64,000 bases of DNA from Solobacterium sp. Lineage in GTDB: Bacteria; Bacillota_I; Bacilli_A; Erysipelotrichales; Erysipelotrichaceae. Positions 8,279-16,581 of the stretch are shown in pieces. Under the pieces are notes generated by a model, which saw only the letters and a list, made by a program, of their open reading frames with translations, ran no database searches and was not told the origin of the DNA. How positions within the stretch are numbered: position 1 is the stretch's first letter; each line of letters opens with the position of its first letter. The stretch lies in assembly GCA_017510405.1 (NCBI GenBank), contig JAFWNG010000013.1:310001-374000 (forward strand), in the 5' to 3' direction. The position numbers were made by a program, and so were the translations under genes.

Positions 8279-9253
8279 ATGGATCAGAAAACGGCAGATC
8301 AGAAAAGAGAATCCGCAAGACGGAGAGTGTTCGATATCATACAGATCGGCAACCGGACCGATTTCGCCAGCCGGAATTTTGATATCTTTATCGTGATCAC
8401 GATACTGGTCAATATTACGGTCCTTTTTTTACAGACGTTTGATTCCATGGAACCGTACATGGATCTTCTGAAAGCTCTTGAGACGATCACGATCCTGATC
8501 TTCTGTGTTGAGTACGGACTGCGGATCTGGACTGCGAGATATCTGTTTCCGGGTGAATCCTCATGGGTGAGCATCCGCAAGTTCCTGCTGTCTTATGACG
8601 GCATTATCGACCTTCTGACGATCCTGCCGTTTTTCTTTCTGGACGGTTTCATAGCGTTCCGAATGCTGAGGGTAGTGCGTATCTTTCACCTGTTCCGGAT
8701 CAACGCAAATTACGATTCCTTCAATGTCATCAAGTCGGTCATATATGACAAGCGCAACCAGCTCGCTTCATCCGTATTCATCATCTTCATACTCATCCTG
8801 GCGTCTTCGCTGGGCATGTACAGCGTGGAACATGAAGCACAGCCGGAATACTTCCGGAATGCATTCTCCGGGATCTGGTGGAGCGTATCCGCGCTTCTTA
8901 CCGTCGGCTACGGAGACATCTATCCGGTAACGGCAATGGGCAGGATCCTGGCAATCTTCATCTCGTTCCTGGGCGTCGGCGCGGTGGCGATTCCCACCGG
9001 CATCATATCAGCGGGATTTGTGGAACAGTATTCCAAGGCGGCGAATTCCACCGTCTCACTGGAAATGGGAACTGCTTCCGTCGTGATCGACCTCGACAGC
9101 AGCTGGATCGGTCTGCCCGTTGACAGGATCCATGAAGAATATCACTGCATCATCGTGCTGATCCAGAGAGGAGATGCGGTATTTCAGCCTTCAGATGATT
9201 ACCGGGTCGCGTTTAAAGACCATCTGATCGTATATCAGGAAAAGGAGAACTGA
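8279..9253 (+). CDS. voltage-gated-type potassium channel
   Basis: A 324-residue six-helix channel of the Kv/KvAP type. The selectivity filter TVGYGD is at residues 208-213, between a pore helix (SGIWWSVSALL) and S6. The S4 helix carries regularly spaced arginines (R128, R131, R134, R140), so voltage sensing is plausible. After S6 there is a charged linker and a short RCK/TrkA_C-like domain (about 252-324, ending DHLIVYQEKEN) that may bind a ligand. The ATG at 8279 is chosen because it fits the leaderless promoter; an in-frame ATG at 8243 lies in the terminator loop. The PfkB kinase gene follows after 2 bases. Confidence 0.9.
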   Translation: MDQKTADQKRESARRRVFDIIQIGNRTDFASRNFDIFIVITILVNITVLFLQTFDSMEPYMDLLKALETITILIFCVEYGLRIWTARYLFPGESSWVSIRKFLLSYDGIIDLLTILPFFFLDGFIAFRMLRVVRIFHLFRINANYDSFNVIKSVIYDKRNQLASSVFIIFILILASSLGMYSVEHEAQPEYFRNAFSGIWWSVSALLTVGYGDIYPVTAMGRILAIFISFLGVGAVAIPTGIISAGFVEQYSKAANSTVSLEMGTASVVIDLDSSWIGLPVDRIHEEYHCIIVLIQRGDAVFQPSDDYRVAFKDHLIVYQEKEN

Positions 9254-9255
9254 CT

Positions 9256-10179
9256 ATGGGTATTGCTGTATTCGGGTGTGTATTCGTGGATATCAAGGGA
9301 TATCCGCTCGCACCGTATATCCCGCAGGGAAGAAATATCGGCCGTGTACTGCAGGTACATGGCGGCGTGTGCCGCAATGTCGCGGAAGATATCGCAAATA
9401 TCGACCTGAAGCCTTCCTTTATCACGGTCGTGGATCATTCCGGCACCAGCACGGATGTCATTGCCCATCTCAAGCGTCATAACTGTGATACGCGGTATAT
9501 CCGCCGCGCTGCCGATGCCATCGGCACATGGCTCGCAGTATTTGATAATAACGGCGACGTTGCCGCATCCATCTCCAAACGGCCGGATATCTCGCTGATC
9601 TCCCGCACGCTGGATGAACACGGAGAGACGATCTTCCGGGAAGCGGACAGCGTCATCGTGGAGATCGATATGGAGGAATACCTGCTGGAACGCATCTTCG
9701 CACTGGCGGAACAGTACGGAAAAAAGATCTATGCTGTTGTATCCAATATGTCGATCGCTATGGAGCGCAGACGGCTTCTGCAGCGGACCGGCTGTATCGT
9801 CTGCAACCAGCAGGAAGCAGAGCAGCTGTTCTCGGAAGAATACGGAGAAGTCAGACCGAGTGAACTGGCGGATATCCTGAGCCGGAAAATACGCCAGGCG
9901 CGCATTCCCGCCATGGTGATCACACTGGGTGAACGCGGTGCTGTCTATGCGTCCGACAGCGGCGAAGCCGGATGGTGCGCCGCCCAGAAAGTCGACGTGA
10001 TCGATACGACCGGTGCCGGTGATTCGTTCTTTGCCGGTGTAGCGGTCGGACTGACCTACGGCAAGACGCTGAAAGAATCGTGTGAGATCGGCACGCGTCT
10101 TGCGGCAAGTGTGATCTGCACGAAAGAAAATGTATGTCCGCATTTCCTGCCGGAAGAGTTCGGACTGAGGGCACGATGA
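9256..10179 (+). CDS. PfkB family carbohydrate/nucleoside kinase
   Basis: A 307-residue ribokinase-fold enzyme. The signature 2 motif DTTGAGDSFFAGVAVG (about residues 252-267) contains the catalytic Asp and anion hole; signature 1 is represented by VHGGVCRNVAEDIA near residue 35. The GG-x-x-RNVAE spacing resembles pseudouridine kinases more than fructokinases, but this is only a similarity in one motif. AAAAGGAG is well placed before the ATG. Its stop overlaps the start of the CHAP-protein gene (ATGA at 10176-10179). It phosphorylates a sugar or nucleoside with ATP in the cytoplasm; the substrate is not assigned. Confidence 0.85.
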   Translation: MGIAVFGCVFVDIKGYPLAPYIPQGRNIGRVLQVHGGVCRNVAEDIANIDLKPSFITVVDHSGTSTDVIAHLKRHNCDTRYIRRAADAIGTWLAVFDNNGDVAASISKRPDISLISRTLDEHGETIFREADSVIVEIDMEEYLLERIFALAEQYGKKIYAVVSNMSIAMERRRLLQRTGCIVCNQQEAEQLFSEEYGEVRPSELADILSRKIRQARIPAMVITLGERGAVYASDSGEAGWCAAQKVDVIDTTGAGDSFFAGVAVGLTYGKTLKESCEIGTRLAASVICTKENVCPHFLPEEFGLRAR

Positions 10180-11447
10180 AAAGACTTGTACGGGCAGTCC
10201 TGGCGGTGATGACTGCACTTGTAATACTTCCTGTCACCGTAAGCGAAGCATATGTGAACTGGGGGACCCGTGTAAAGATCACGGAAGACGATACGGTACT
10301 AGACGAGATCACAGTGAACGGCGTTACCGTTCCGGCGTATTATTCCCGCATCTCCGTCATGACCCAGTCAGTATATGACGGCAGTAAATATGCCTGCAGT
10401 GAGTTTGCCCGCCGCTTCTACAGTGAAGCGTATGGCATCCAGCTTTCGATCGGCAATTCCAACACAGACGCGCCGAAGTCGCTGAACGGCGGATTCTTCA
10501 CCGAGACCGATCAGCCGTCCGTCGGCGATCTTGTTACCAAGAAGACCGGCGGATCCCATTACGCGATCGTAAAAGAAGTGAATAACGGCACTGCTGTTCT
10601 GATCGAGCAGAATCTGTGGAGCGACCGCACTAATGATATCGCTCTGAAAGGGCGTTCCCTGAGCGGAGAAACCAATTATACGTACTGGCACTGGTCGGAA
10701 AGTCTGAATATGGATCAGGTGAGTGCGTTCGTGACCCGGCTGTACCGGCTGTGTCTTGGCAGAGAACCGGATGCCGGCGGTCATGCCGGATGGACGAAAA
10801 AGCTCGCGGAACGGTCGATCACCGCGTGCGACGCTGTGCGTGGATTCTTCCTCAGCAAAGAGATGAGCGGACTTGGCCTCTCCAGTGAAGAGTTTGTGGA
10901 ACGGTGCTATGCGGTCCTGCTGGACAGAGAAAGCGACGAAGCCGGAAAAGCCGACTGGGTCAATAAACTGGAGAACGGGTTCTCCCGCACCGGTATCCTG
11001 AAAGGATTCGCGGATTCCAGGGAATTCGCCGGCATATGTGAAGCTTACGGGATCACGTGCGGCACCATCACCATCTCATGGCGGGACACGAACTTCGGAG
11101 TAACTTCCTATGTCGTCCGCCTGTACCGGATGATCCTGAACCGGGAATACGACGCCGGCGGTCTGGACGGCTGGTGCCGCCGCATCCTGACGAAAGAGAT
11201 GTCAGCGAAAACAGCAGCCATGCACGGCTTCTTCCACAGCCGGGAATTCCTGAGCAGAGAACTGGCTGATGAAGAATTTGTCCGCATCCTGTATAATACG
11301 TTCCTGGACCGTGAATATGATGAAAACGGTCTGGCGGACTGGACACAGAGACTGGCAGACGGCATGAGCCGCGACGAATGCATCGCGGGATTCGCCGACA
11401 GCCCCGAATTCCGTTCGATCATGGCCCGCTACGGGATCAGGGAATAG
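10176..11447 (+). CDS. secreted CHAP-like amidase/peptidase with four DUF4214 units
   Basis: A 423-residue exported protein; the ATG at 10176 gives a clean signal peptide (cleavage after about SEA, residue 25), unlike an in-frame start at 10134. Residues 55-175 look like a CHAP cysteine amidase domain: Cys74 in YACSEFARRFY, PSVGDLV at 114-120, His128 in GGSHYAIV and IEQN at 143-146 as the third polar position. Residues 185-423 are four DUF4214 units in two pairs, each starting like FVTRLYRLCLGREPDAGG, LLDRESDEAG, LYRMILNREYDAGG and FLDREYDENG and ending in a SREF/SPEF motif. CHAP enzymes usually cut peptidoglycan peptides; the DUF4214 units may target the protein to the surface. Domain assignments are by eye. 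Confidence 0.75.
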   Translation: MKRLVRAVLAVMTALVILPVTVSEAYVNWGTRVKITEDDTVLDEITVNGVTVPAYYSRISVMTQSVYDGSKYACSEFARRFYSEAYGIQLSIGNSNTDAPKSLNGGFFTETDQPSVGDLVTKKTGGSHYAIVKEVNNGTAVLIEQNLWSDRTNDIALKGRSLSGETNYTYWHWSESLNMDQVSAFVTRLYRLCLGREPDAGGHAGWTKKLAERSITACDAVRGFFLSKEMSGLGLSSEEFVERCYAVLLDRESDEAGKADWVNKLENGFSRTGILKGFADSREFAGICEAYGITCGTITISWRDTNFGVTSYVVRLYRMILNREYDAGGLDGWCRRILTKEMSAKTAAMHGFFHSREFLSRELADEEFVRILYNTFLDREYDENGLADWTQRLADGMSRDECIAGFADSPEFRSIMARYGIRE

Positions 11448-11458
11448 AAGGCATGTAT

Positions 11459-11986
11459 ATGAAAAAACTGATTATTGCTGCAATGTGCGGCATGCTTGCG
11501 GCTTCTGCGGCGGGATGCAGAGCAAAAGAAAACTCTTCCGGGGGTGAAAAACATCCGTCGGAAGGACAGATCAGCGGGATCAGCTATAAAGCAGATCCGT
11601 CCTGGACGGTCCAGGAAGAAGACGGACAGCTTCTGCTGTATCCGGAAGGGGAACAGTCCGCCGCATCCAGGATCGTAATGTATTATACCGAAGCGGATCT
11701 CAGTGAGATGCCGGCGGAAGAAGTCTGCCGGGAGACTGCGTCAGTCTTATGGGAGACCGGTACCGATACCTATTCCGCGGAAGAAACCGAGATCAGCGGC
11801 CGAAAAGTGCTGAAGGCTTCCTGGTCGCGTCAGAAAGACGGGACAGTGCAGAACGGCATCGGCTATGTGACGCCGGTAAAGGATACCGGCATCATGATCG
11901 TCCAGTATACCTATGACGCGGATACGGAAAACCGCTACGGTGACAAAACAGAGCAGTTTGTAAAAAATCTGGTCATTCCCCAGTAA
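11459..11986 (+). CDS. small lipoprotein of unknown function
   Basis: A 175-residue lipoprotein with signal MKKLIIAAMCGMLAASAAGC (lipidated Cys20). The ATG at 11459 is preferred over one at 11453 because AGAAGG lies 7 bases upstream of it. After a polar linker, the mature part (YKADPSWTVQEEDGQLLLYP ... ILVQ-like strands ... YDADTENRYGDKTEQFVKNL) looks like a single alpha/beta domain similar in outline to PsbP/DUF-type lipoproteins. It is 11 bases downstream of the CHAP-protein stop, so the two surface proteins are co-transcribed. No function is assigned. Confidence 0.65.
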   Translation: MKKLIIAAMCGMLAASAAGCRAKENSSGGEKHPSEGQISGISYKADPSWTVQEEDGQLLLYPEGEQSAASRIVMYYTEADLSEMPAEEVCRETASVLWETGTDTYSAEETEISGRKVLKASWSRQKDGTVQNGIGYVTPVKDTGIMIVQYTYDADTENRYGDKTEQFVKNLVIPQ

Positions 11987-12004
11987 CCTTCATACCAGTT
12001 CCTA

Positions 12005-12037
12005 CAAAAAAGCGGTCAGGCTAGTCCTGACCGTTTT
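12005..12037. terminator. bidirectional terminator between lipoprotein and MT-A70 genes
   Basis: CGGTCAGG (12013-12020) and CCTGACCG (12026-12033) form an 8-bp stem; Ts follow on the + strand and six As precede (Ts on the - strand). The methylase stop codon lies in the loop. Confidence 0.85.
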
Positions 12038-12728
12038 CCGTTCCATCCGGTATGATAATTCCCGATTCCGGTATCTCAAGTCCCCAGCGGTCCCAGCCGT
12101 CTACGGCAGCGCGGGCGAACAGTTCGATGCGCGACTGCTTCGGGAACATCTTCATAATGCGTTCATGGACTTCCTGCGGCTTCTCACTGTGTTCCGTACG
12201 GCGCACCTGTACCATCTGGCGGATATTGCGCGCACCGCGGGGAGACGGGAAGCGGCCGCGGCGGAAGGCAAGAACGAACTCCGTCTGCGACAGGGTATAG
12301 CGACCCGGATTATGGACCATCTTATCCCATACAAAGGCAACGGTCTTGTACGTAAATCCCCACGCTTCGCCCAGCTTCACAGCGTTTGCCATCTGCGGAC
12401 CGGTCGTCCAGAGAAAGAGGATGCTGTCGTCCGCAGCGATGGAAGCGACATCCAGTCTGCACAGATCTTTCAGTCGTACGGTAGGGTATTGAAACGACGC
12501 CGAAGACAGAAAGATCTTTTTTTCAAAGTTTTCATTGTTTTCTCTGATCACTGAGCGGTCATACTGCATCTTTCCGCCGTAATCCCAGGGCGGGTCCGCC
12601 AGTATCACATCGTATTTCCTGTCCGGAAGCGGCGGAAAGAATTCTTCCAGAGGATTGATCTTTGTACGCCGTTTCTGATCTTTGCTGTAAAGGGAATATG
12701 CTGTTGGTGAATCATCTTTTAGTGTCAT
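12021..12728 (-). CDS. MT-A70 family adenine N6-methyltransferase (orphan)
   Basis: A 235-residue Rossmann methyltransferase. The catalytic motif DPPW is at residues 45-48 (VILADPPWDYGG), followed by ILFLWTTGPQ and KTVAFVWDKM as expected for the MT-A70 fold, with RGARNIRQMV and KPQEVHERI typical of bacterial members. Members of this family modify adenine in DNA, sometimes in phage or plasmid systems. No restriction endonuclease or specificity subunit is nearby, so it is an orphan methylase, possibly regulatory. The gene lacks a Shine-Dalgarno sequence; TGC-TAGAGT ends 6 bases before the ATG, suggesting a leaderless mRNA with a weak -10 box. It is divergent from the 57-residue gene at 12872, with a palindrome between them. 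Confidence 0.85.
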   Translation of the reverse strand: MTLKDDSPTAYSLYSKDQKRRTKINPLEEFFPPLPDRKYDVILADPPWDYGGKMQYDRSVIRENNENFEKKIFLSSASFQYPTVRLKDLCRLDVASIAADDSILFLWTTGPQMANAVKLGEAWGFTYKTVAFVWDKMVHNPGRYTLSQTEFVLAFRRGRFPSPRGARNIRQMVQVRRTEHSEKPQEVHERIMKMFPKQSRIELFARAAVDGWDRWGLEIPESGIIIPDGTENGQD

Positions 12729-12763
12729 AAATTTACTCTAGCAAATATACGGACAAATTACCA

Positions 12764-12780
12764 TTTTACATAATGTAAAA
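12764..12780. promoter_or_regulatory. perfect 17-base palindrome in divergent intergenic region
   Basis: TTTTACAT-A-ATGTAAAA is a perfect dyad with a single central base, located about 35 bases upstream of the MT-A70 start and about 90 upstream of the small gene; a partial copy (AATGTAAG, 12783-12790) follows directly. It has the shape of a dimeric repressor operator; the cognate regulator is unknown. Confidence 0.5.
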
Positions 12781-12805
12781 ATAATGTAAGGCGGTTTGAA
12801 AACTC

Positions 12806-12833
12806 TTTACAATTGAATTCCGCGTGCTATTCT
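12806..12833 (+). promoter_or_regulatory. probable promoter of the 57-residue protein gene
   Basis: TTTACA (12806-12811), a 16-base spacer and TATTCT (12828-12833), 38 bases before the start codon, with AAAGGA as ribosome site. Confidence 0.5.
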
Positions 12834-12871
12834 ATGTGTAACAAACAGTGTTTTATGAAAGGAAAATCTAA

Positions 12872-13045
12872 ATGAAAGGTCTTGAAGCCAAAACCATTTT
12901 CATGGTGGAGTATGAGACCGATACTTCTGTGGTTCGCGAATATATGACTGACGCGGATTTTGACAGGCTATTAACAGATGAGCGTGACGGTAAGATCCGC
13001 ATCATGAATCACCGGAATATCGATTTTGTACTGAATGAAGCGTAA
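12872..13045 (+). CDS. 57-residue protein of unknown function
   Basis: A short open frame with every mark of a real gene: a plausible promoter, AAAGGA about 8 bases before the ATG, and a strong terminator directly after the stop. The product starts MKGLEAKTIFMVEYETDTS and ends NIDFVLNEA; it is acidic, with alternating hydrophobic residues (KTIFMVEYE, KIRIMNHRNIDFVL) suggesting a small beta-rich fold. No cysteine, signal peptide or membrane segment is present. I do not recognise a family. It lies divergent from the MT-A70 methylase and upstream of (convergent with) thymidine kinase. Confidence 0.65.
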   Translation: MKGLEAKTIFMVEYETDTSVVREYMTDADFDRLLTDERDGKIRIMNHRNIDFVLNEA

Positions 13046-13056
13046 CACACTTCCGG

Positions 13057-13081
13057 AAGCACAGTGAAAGCTGTGCTTTTT
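13057..13081 (+). terminator. intrinsic terminator after the 57-residue gene
   Basis: AAGCACAG (13057-13064) pairs with CTGTGCTT (13071-13078) across a six-base loop and continues into Ts. Confidence 0.85.
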
Positions 13082-13092
13082 GCATGTCTGCG

Positions 13093-13120
13093 GCAAAGAA
13101 AAACAGCACAGCGTGCTGTT
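13093..13120 (-). terminator. intrinsic terminator of thymidine kinase
   Basis: On the minus strand AACAGCAC and GTGCTGTT form an 8-bp stem (13102-13120) followed by a T-rich tract (13095-13103). The stop codon at 13119-13121 overlaps the stem. Confidence 0.8.
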
Positions 13121-13688
13121 AATCATCCTTGCGCAGCTTTCCCTGAAGGAAATGCTTGCGGCACAGAGCAATATATTCATCGTTGGCGCCGAGCATGATC
13201 TGGCTGCCTTCCCGCACGATCCCGTATTTGTTGTAGCGGGCATTGCAGGTTGCTTTCTTTCCGCACCAGCACACCGTCTTCACCTCGCGGATCTCATCAC
13301 AGATCGCGATCAGCCGCTCGCTGCCTTCAAACAGATTGTTCTGGAAGTCCGCCCGCAGTCCGTAGCAGAGGACCGGTACATTCAGATCATCCACGATGTG
13401 CGCGAGGAAATCGATCTGCTGGCGGGTCGCAAACTGGATCTCATCGACGATCACGGCATCATACGTCCGGATCGCTTCATCGTCCATAGCGCATACGTCG
13501 GTCAGAAGCACGCATTCCTTTTCAAGGCCGATGCGGGAACGGATGATGTTCGCACCGTCTCTGGTATCGATATTTGTTTTCGCCAGCAGGGCACGCTGTC
13601 CGCGTTCCGAATAATTGTATTCGGCCATCAGGGCATTTGCTGTTTTGGAGCTGCCCATCGCTCCGTAGTAAAAATACAGTTTTGCCAT
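13119..13688 (-). CDS. tdk: thymidine kinase (type II)
   Basis: A 189-residue enzyme, the normal length for the family, that phosphorylates thymidine to dTMP for salvage. The P-loop GAMGSSKT is at residues 9-16, the Walker B-like AVIVDEIQF near 80, and the zinc-binding CWCGKKATCNARY with the later LCRKHF supplies the four Cys ligands of the lasso domain. The ribosome site CGGAGTG lies about 11 bases before the ATG. The gene is monocistronic, convergent with the 57-residue gene and divergent from phosphofructokinase. Confidence 0.93.
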   Translation of the reverse strand: MAKLYFYYGAMGSSKTANALMAEYNYSERGQRALLAKTNIDTRDGANIIRSRIGLEKECVLLTDVCAMDDEAIRTYDAVIVDEIQFATRQQIDFLAHIVDDLNVPVLCYGLRADFQNNLFEGSERLIAICDEIREVKTVCWCGKKATCNARYNKYGIVREGSQIMLGANDEYIALCRKHFLQGKLRKDD

Positions 13689-13817
13689 TTACACACAACA
13701 CTCCGTTAATATGTACTCATTTTATAACATTCTTTGTGCAAATGGGATTTTTTCATAGGTACGGGATAAAATGAGTGATAATATATTATTAAGGTAAAAA
13801 CAGGAGGATCCTATAAT

Positions 13818-14894
13818 ATGTTAAGAATCGGTATGCTTACCAGCGGAGGCGACTGCCAGGCACTGAATGCTGCTATGCGCGGAGTATACAAAGCAGTAAC
13901 GAACAATTCCAAAGAACCTGTTGAATTCTATGGCTTTCTGGACGGCTATAAGGGACTGATCAACAGTAACTTCAAGCTTCTGACCAGCCAGGATTTCAAA
14001 GGCCTGATGACAAAGGGCGGCACATTCCTCGGCACAAGCCGTACACCGTTCAAGCTGATCGATGAACCGGATGAGAGAGGCCGCAACAAAGTCGAATGCA
14101 TGAAGCAGACATATCATAAGCTGCAGCTTGACTGCCTTGTTATGCTGGGCGGCAACGGTTCCACCAAGACAGCAGGAAGACTTGCCGAAGAAGGTCTGAA
14201 TGTGATCACACTGCCGAAGACGATCGACAACGACCTGTGGGGCACCGATATGACATTTGGCTTCCAGACAGCGATCGAAGTAGCTACCCGTGCGATCGAT
14301 GAGATCCATACGACAGCTTCTTCCCACAGCCGTGTATTCATCGTTGAGATCATGGGACACAAAGTCGGATGGCTGCCGCTGAATGCAGGTATGGCAGGCG
14401 GCGCAGACGTGATCCTTCTGCCGGAGATCCCTTATGACATCGATAAGGTCGCTCAGGCGATCGCAGAGCGCAACGAGCGCGGCGATAAGTTCACGATCAT
14501 TGCTGTAGCAGAAGGCGCGATCTCGAAAGAAGACGCTGCTCTCACAAAGAAGCAGTATAAGAAGAAACTCGCAAAATCCCCGTATCCGTCCATTGCTTAT
14601 CAGGTCGCAGCAGAGATCTATGAAAAGACAGGTATGGAAGTACGTGTAACTGTTCCGGGACACACACAGCGCGGCGGCGCTCCGTGCCCGTATGACAGAG
14701 TCTTCGCAACACGTCTGGGCGCTGAAGCAGGCAAATACATCCTGAAGGGTGAATACGGCTTCATGGTCGGTTACCGCAACCGTGAAATGGTCAAGGTACC
14801 GCTCGAGGAAGTTGCCGGAAAACTGAAGACAGTCGATCCGGACGCAGACATCATCAAACAGGCAAAACTCGTCGGCATCTCCTTCGGAGACTGA
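13818..14894 (+). CDS. 6-phosphofructokinase, mixed ATP/PPi-type active site
   Basis: A 358-residue PfkA-family enzyme of glycolysis, phosphorylating fructose 6-phosphate. The glycine loop SGGDCQALNAA (residues 9-19), TIDND (135-139) and SSHSRVFIVEIMG are intact. Two specificity positions are mixed: the loop GGNGS (111-115) has Gly at the position equal to E. coli 104 (ATP-like) but Asn for Asp103, while PKTIDND has Lys at the position equal to E. coli 124, the residue typical of pyrophosphate-using enzymes. Phosphoryl donor is therefore uncertain. A very strong AGGAGGAT precedes the ATG, in a leader whose 18 bases are shared with the peroxidase gene at 16610. Monocistronic with its own terminator. 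Confidence 0.9.
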   Translation: MLRIGMLTSGGDCQALNAAMRGVYKAVTNNSKEPVEFYGFLDGYKGLINSNFKLLTSQDFKGLMTKGGTFLGTSRTPFKLIDEPDERGRNKVECMKQTYHKLQLDCLVMLGGNGSTKTAGRLAEEGLNVITLPKTIDNDLWGTDMTFGFQTAIEVATRAIDEIHTTASSHSRVFIVEIMGHKVGWLPLNAGMAGGADVILLPEIPYDIDKVAQAIAERNERGDKFTIIAVAEGAISKEDAALTKKQYKKKLAKSPYPSIAYQVAAEIYEKTGMEVRVTVPGHTQRGGAPCPYDRVFATRLGAEAGKYILKGEYGFMVGYRNREMVKVPLEEVAGKLKTVDPDADIIKQAKLVGISFGD

Positions 14895-14903
14895 TGCGTT
14901 TAC

Positions 14904-14929
14904 AAAGGCAGAGCGATCTGCCTTTTTTC
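14904..14929 (+). terminator. intrinsic terminator after phosphofructokinase
   Basis: AAAGGCAG (14904-14911) pairs with CTGCCTTT (14918-14925) and runs into a long T tract. Confidence 0.88.
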
Positions 14930-14941
14930 TTTTTCCGGAAT

Positions 14942-14968
14942 AAAAAAGCACATCCGGCAGGGATGTGC
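14942..14968 (-). terminator. intrinsic terminator of the DUF1846 gene
   Basis: GCACATCC (14948-14955) and GGATGTGC (14961-14968) form an 8-bp stem; on the minus strand six Ts follow (14942-14947). Confidence 0.85.
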
Positions 14969-14976
14969 ATGCTGAG

Positions 14977-16464
14977 TTACTTTTTGCGGTAAAGCTTCTT
15001 CTGGTGATATACCGGATCGAAGGTAACGTTGACGCCGAGGCGGCGGAACACATCCGCGTCCTCCTTCGGCAGGATGACGGAAGAGTGCGCTTCCGATCCT
15101 TTCAGCTTCGGCAGCTGTGCAATGGCTTTTGCTGTTTCCGGATTCCTCTGCGCTATGATTGCAAGAGCGATCAGAACTTCATCGGAATGCAGACGGGGAT
15201 TGCGGTTGCCGAGGTGATTGATCTTCAGATCCTGGATCGGCGTAACGTACTGCGGTTCGATCAGCAGTGTTTCCTTCGGAATGCCGCCGAGCGCCTTGAG
15301 GGCATTGATGATGACAGCGGCGGAAGGACCGAACAGGGAAGATGTCTTGCCGGTAACGATGCGTCCGTCTTCCAGCTGGAGCGCCATGGCTGCGTCGTCC
15401 GTTTCATGCGCCTTGTTCTTTGCCGCAAGAGCGACGGTACGGTCGGAAGGATTGAGATTGAGCGAATGCATCAGGACATCGATCTTATTCAGACCGAGCT
15501 CGGAGATGCGTTCGGATTTCACGTCCACCAGTGCCTGGTAGTAGCGGCGTACGATCTCCTGATTTGCGGCTTCCCGGGCGGCTTCGTCATCTGTGATGCA
15601 GTAGCCGACCATATTGACGCCCATATCGGTAGGGGACTGATACGGACATTTGCCGATGATCTTTTCCAGGATGCGCTTGAGCACCGGGAAGATCTCGACG
15701 TCGCGGTTATAATTGACAGCGGTCGTTCCGTACGCTTCGAGATGGAACGGATCGATCATATTGACATCGTCCAGGTCGGCCGTGGCTGCTTCATAAGCCA
15801 GGTTGACCGGATGGTGCAGGGAAAGGTTCCACACCGGGAAGGTCTCGAACTTTGCGTAGCCGGAACGGATGCCGGCAGCCTGATCATGATACAGCTGCGA
15901 GATGCAGGTAGCCATTTTGCCGGAACCGGGACCCGGTGCCGTGACAACGATCAGATTGCGGGATGTCTGAATATACTGGTTCTTTCCCAGTCCTTCCGCC
16001 GAGACGATGAAATCGACGTCGACCGGATATCCCTTGATCGGATAATGCAGATAGCAGTTGATCCCGTGCCGGCGCAGCTGTGCGCGGAAAGAATCCGCGG
16101 AAGGCTGGTGGTTGTACTGTGTGATGACGACACTGCCGACATACAGATCCAGACTGCGGAATGTATCGATCAGCCGGTAGACCTCCTGGTCATAGCTGAT
16201 GCCGAGGTCGCCTCTGCTCTTTGTATGTTCAATGTTGTTCGCATTGATGCAGATGATCAGTTCGACCTGGTCTTTCAGTTCCGTCAGAAGACGGATCTTG
16301 TTATTCGGTTCATAGCCCGGAAGTACACGGGCAGCGTGGAAGTCTTCAAACATCTTTCCGCCGAACTCCAGATACAGTTTTCCATCGAACAGGTTGATGC
16401 GTTCGAGGATCTTATCTCTCTGAAGCTGCAGATATTTCTGTGAATCGAAAGCCTGTTTACCCAT
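14977..16464 (-). CDS. DUF1846 family protein
   Basis: A 495-residue cytosolic protein matching the conserved Firmicute DUF1846 family along its length, starting [18 protein letters not shown] and containing the family landmarks [37 protein letters not shown] (a P-loop-like segment near residue 175), and [15 protein letters not shown]. The biochemical role of the family is not established; the P-loop-like GPGSGK suggests nucleotide binding. A GGAGATAG site lies 9 bases before the ATG. Monocistronic and convergent with phosphofructokinase. Confidence 0.88.
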   Translation of the reverse strand: MGKQAFDSQKYLQLQRDKILERINLFDGKLYLEFGGKMFEDFHAARVLPGYEPNNKIRLLTELKDQVELIICINANNIEHTKSRGDLGISYDQEVYRLIDTFRSLDLYVGSVVITQYNHQPSADSFRAQLRRHGINCYLHYPIKGYPVDVDFIVSAEGLGKNQYIQTSRNLIVVTAPGPGSGKMATCISQLYHDQAAGIRSGYAKFETFPVWNLSLHHPVNLAYEAATADLDDVNMIDPFHLEAYGTTAVNYNRDVEIFPVLKRILEKIIGKCPYQSPTDMGVNMVGYCITDDEAAREAANQEIVRRYYQALVDVKSERISELGLNKIDVLMHSLNLNPSDRTVALAAKNKAHETDDAAMALQLEDGRIVTGKTSSLFGPSAAVIINALKALGGIPKETLLIEPQYVTPIQDLKINHLGNRNPRLHSDEVLIALAIIAQRNPETAKAIAQLPKLKGSEAHSSVILPKEDADVFRRLGVNVTFDPVYHQKKLYRKK

Positions 16465-16486
16465 AGATTTCTATCTCCATTCGCTT

Positions 16487-16495
16487 AGTATATCA
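16487..16495 (-). promoter_or_regulatory. extended -10 promoter of the DUF1846 gene
   Basis: On the minus strand TGATATACT forms an extended -10 element 23-31 bases upstream of the start codon; no good -35 box is seen. Confidence 0.45.
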
Positions 16496-16552
16496 AAGAA
16501 TCGTTCCTGCACACGAAAAAATTATGAAATTATATATTTGTATAAATTATAT

Positions 16553-16581
16553 TTGACACAATATTTATGGGAAGCTATAAT
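16553..16581 (+). promoter_or_regulatory. perfect consensus promoter of the peroxidase gene
   Basis: TTGACA (16553-16558), exactly 17 bases, TATAAT (16576-16581): an ideal SigA promoter, in an AT-rich upstream region that could act as an UP element. High constitutive expression is inferred. Confidence 0.88.

Noticed and set aside
14965-16443. 492-codon open frame on the plus strand opposite the DUF1846 gene
   Set aside because: Codon-aligned shadow of a well-conserved family protein that has its own promoter and terminator on the minus strand.
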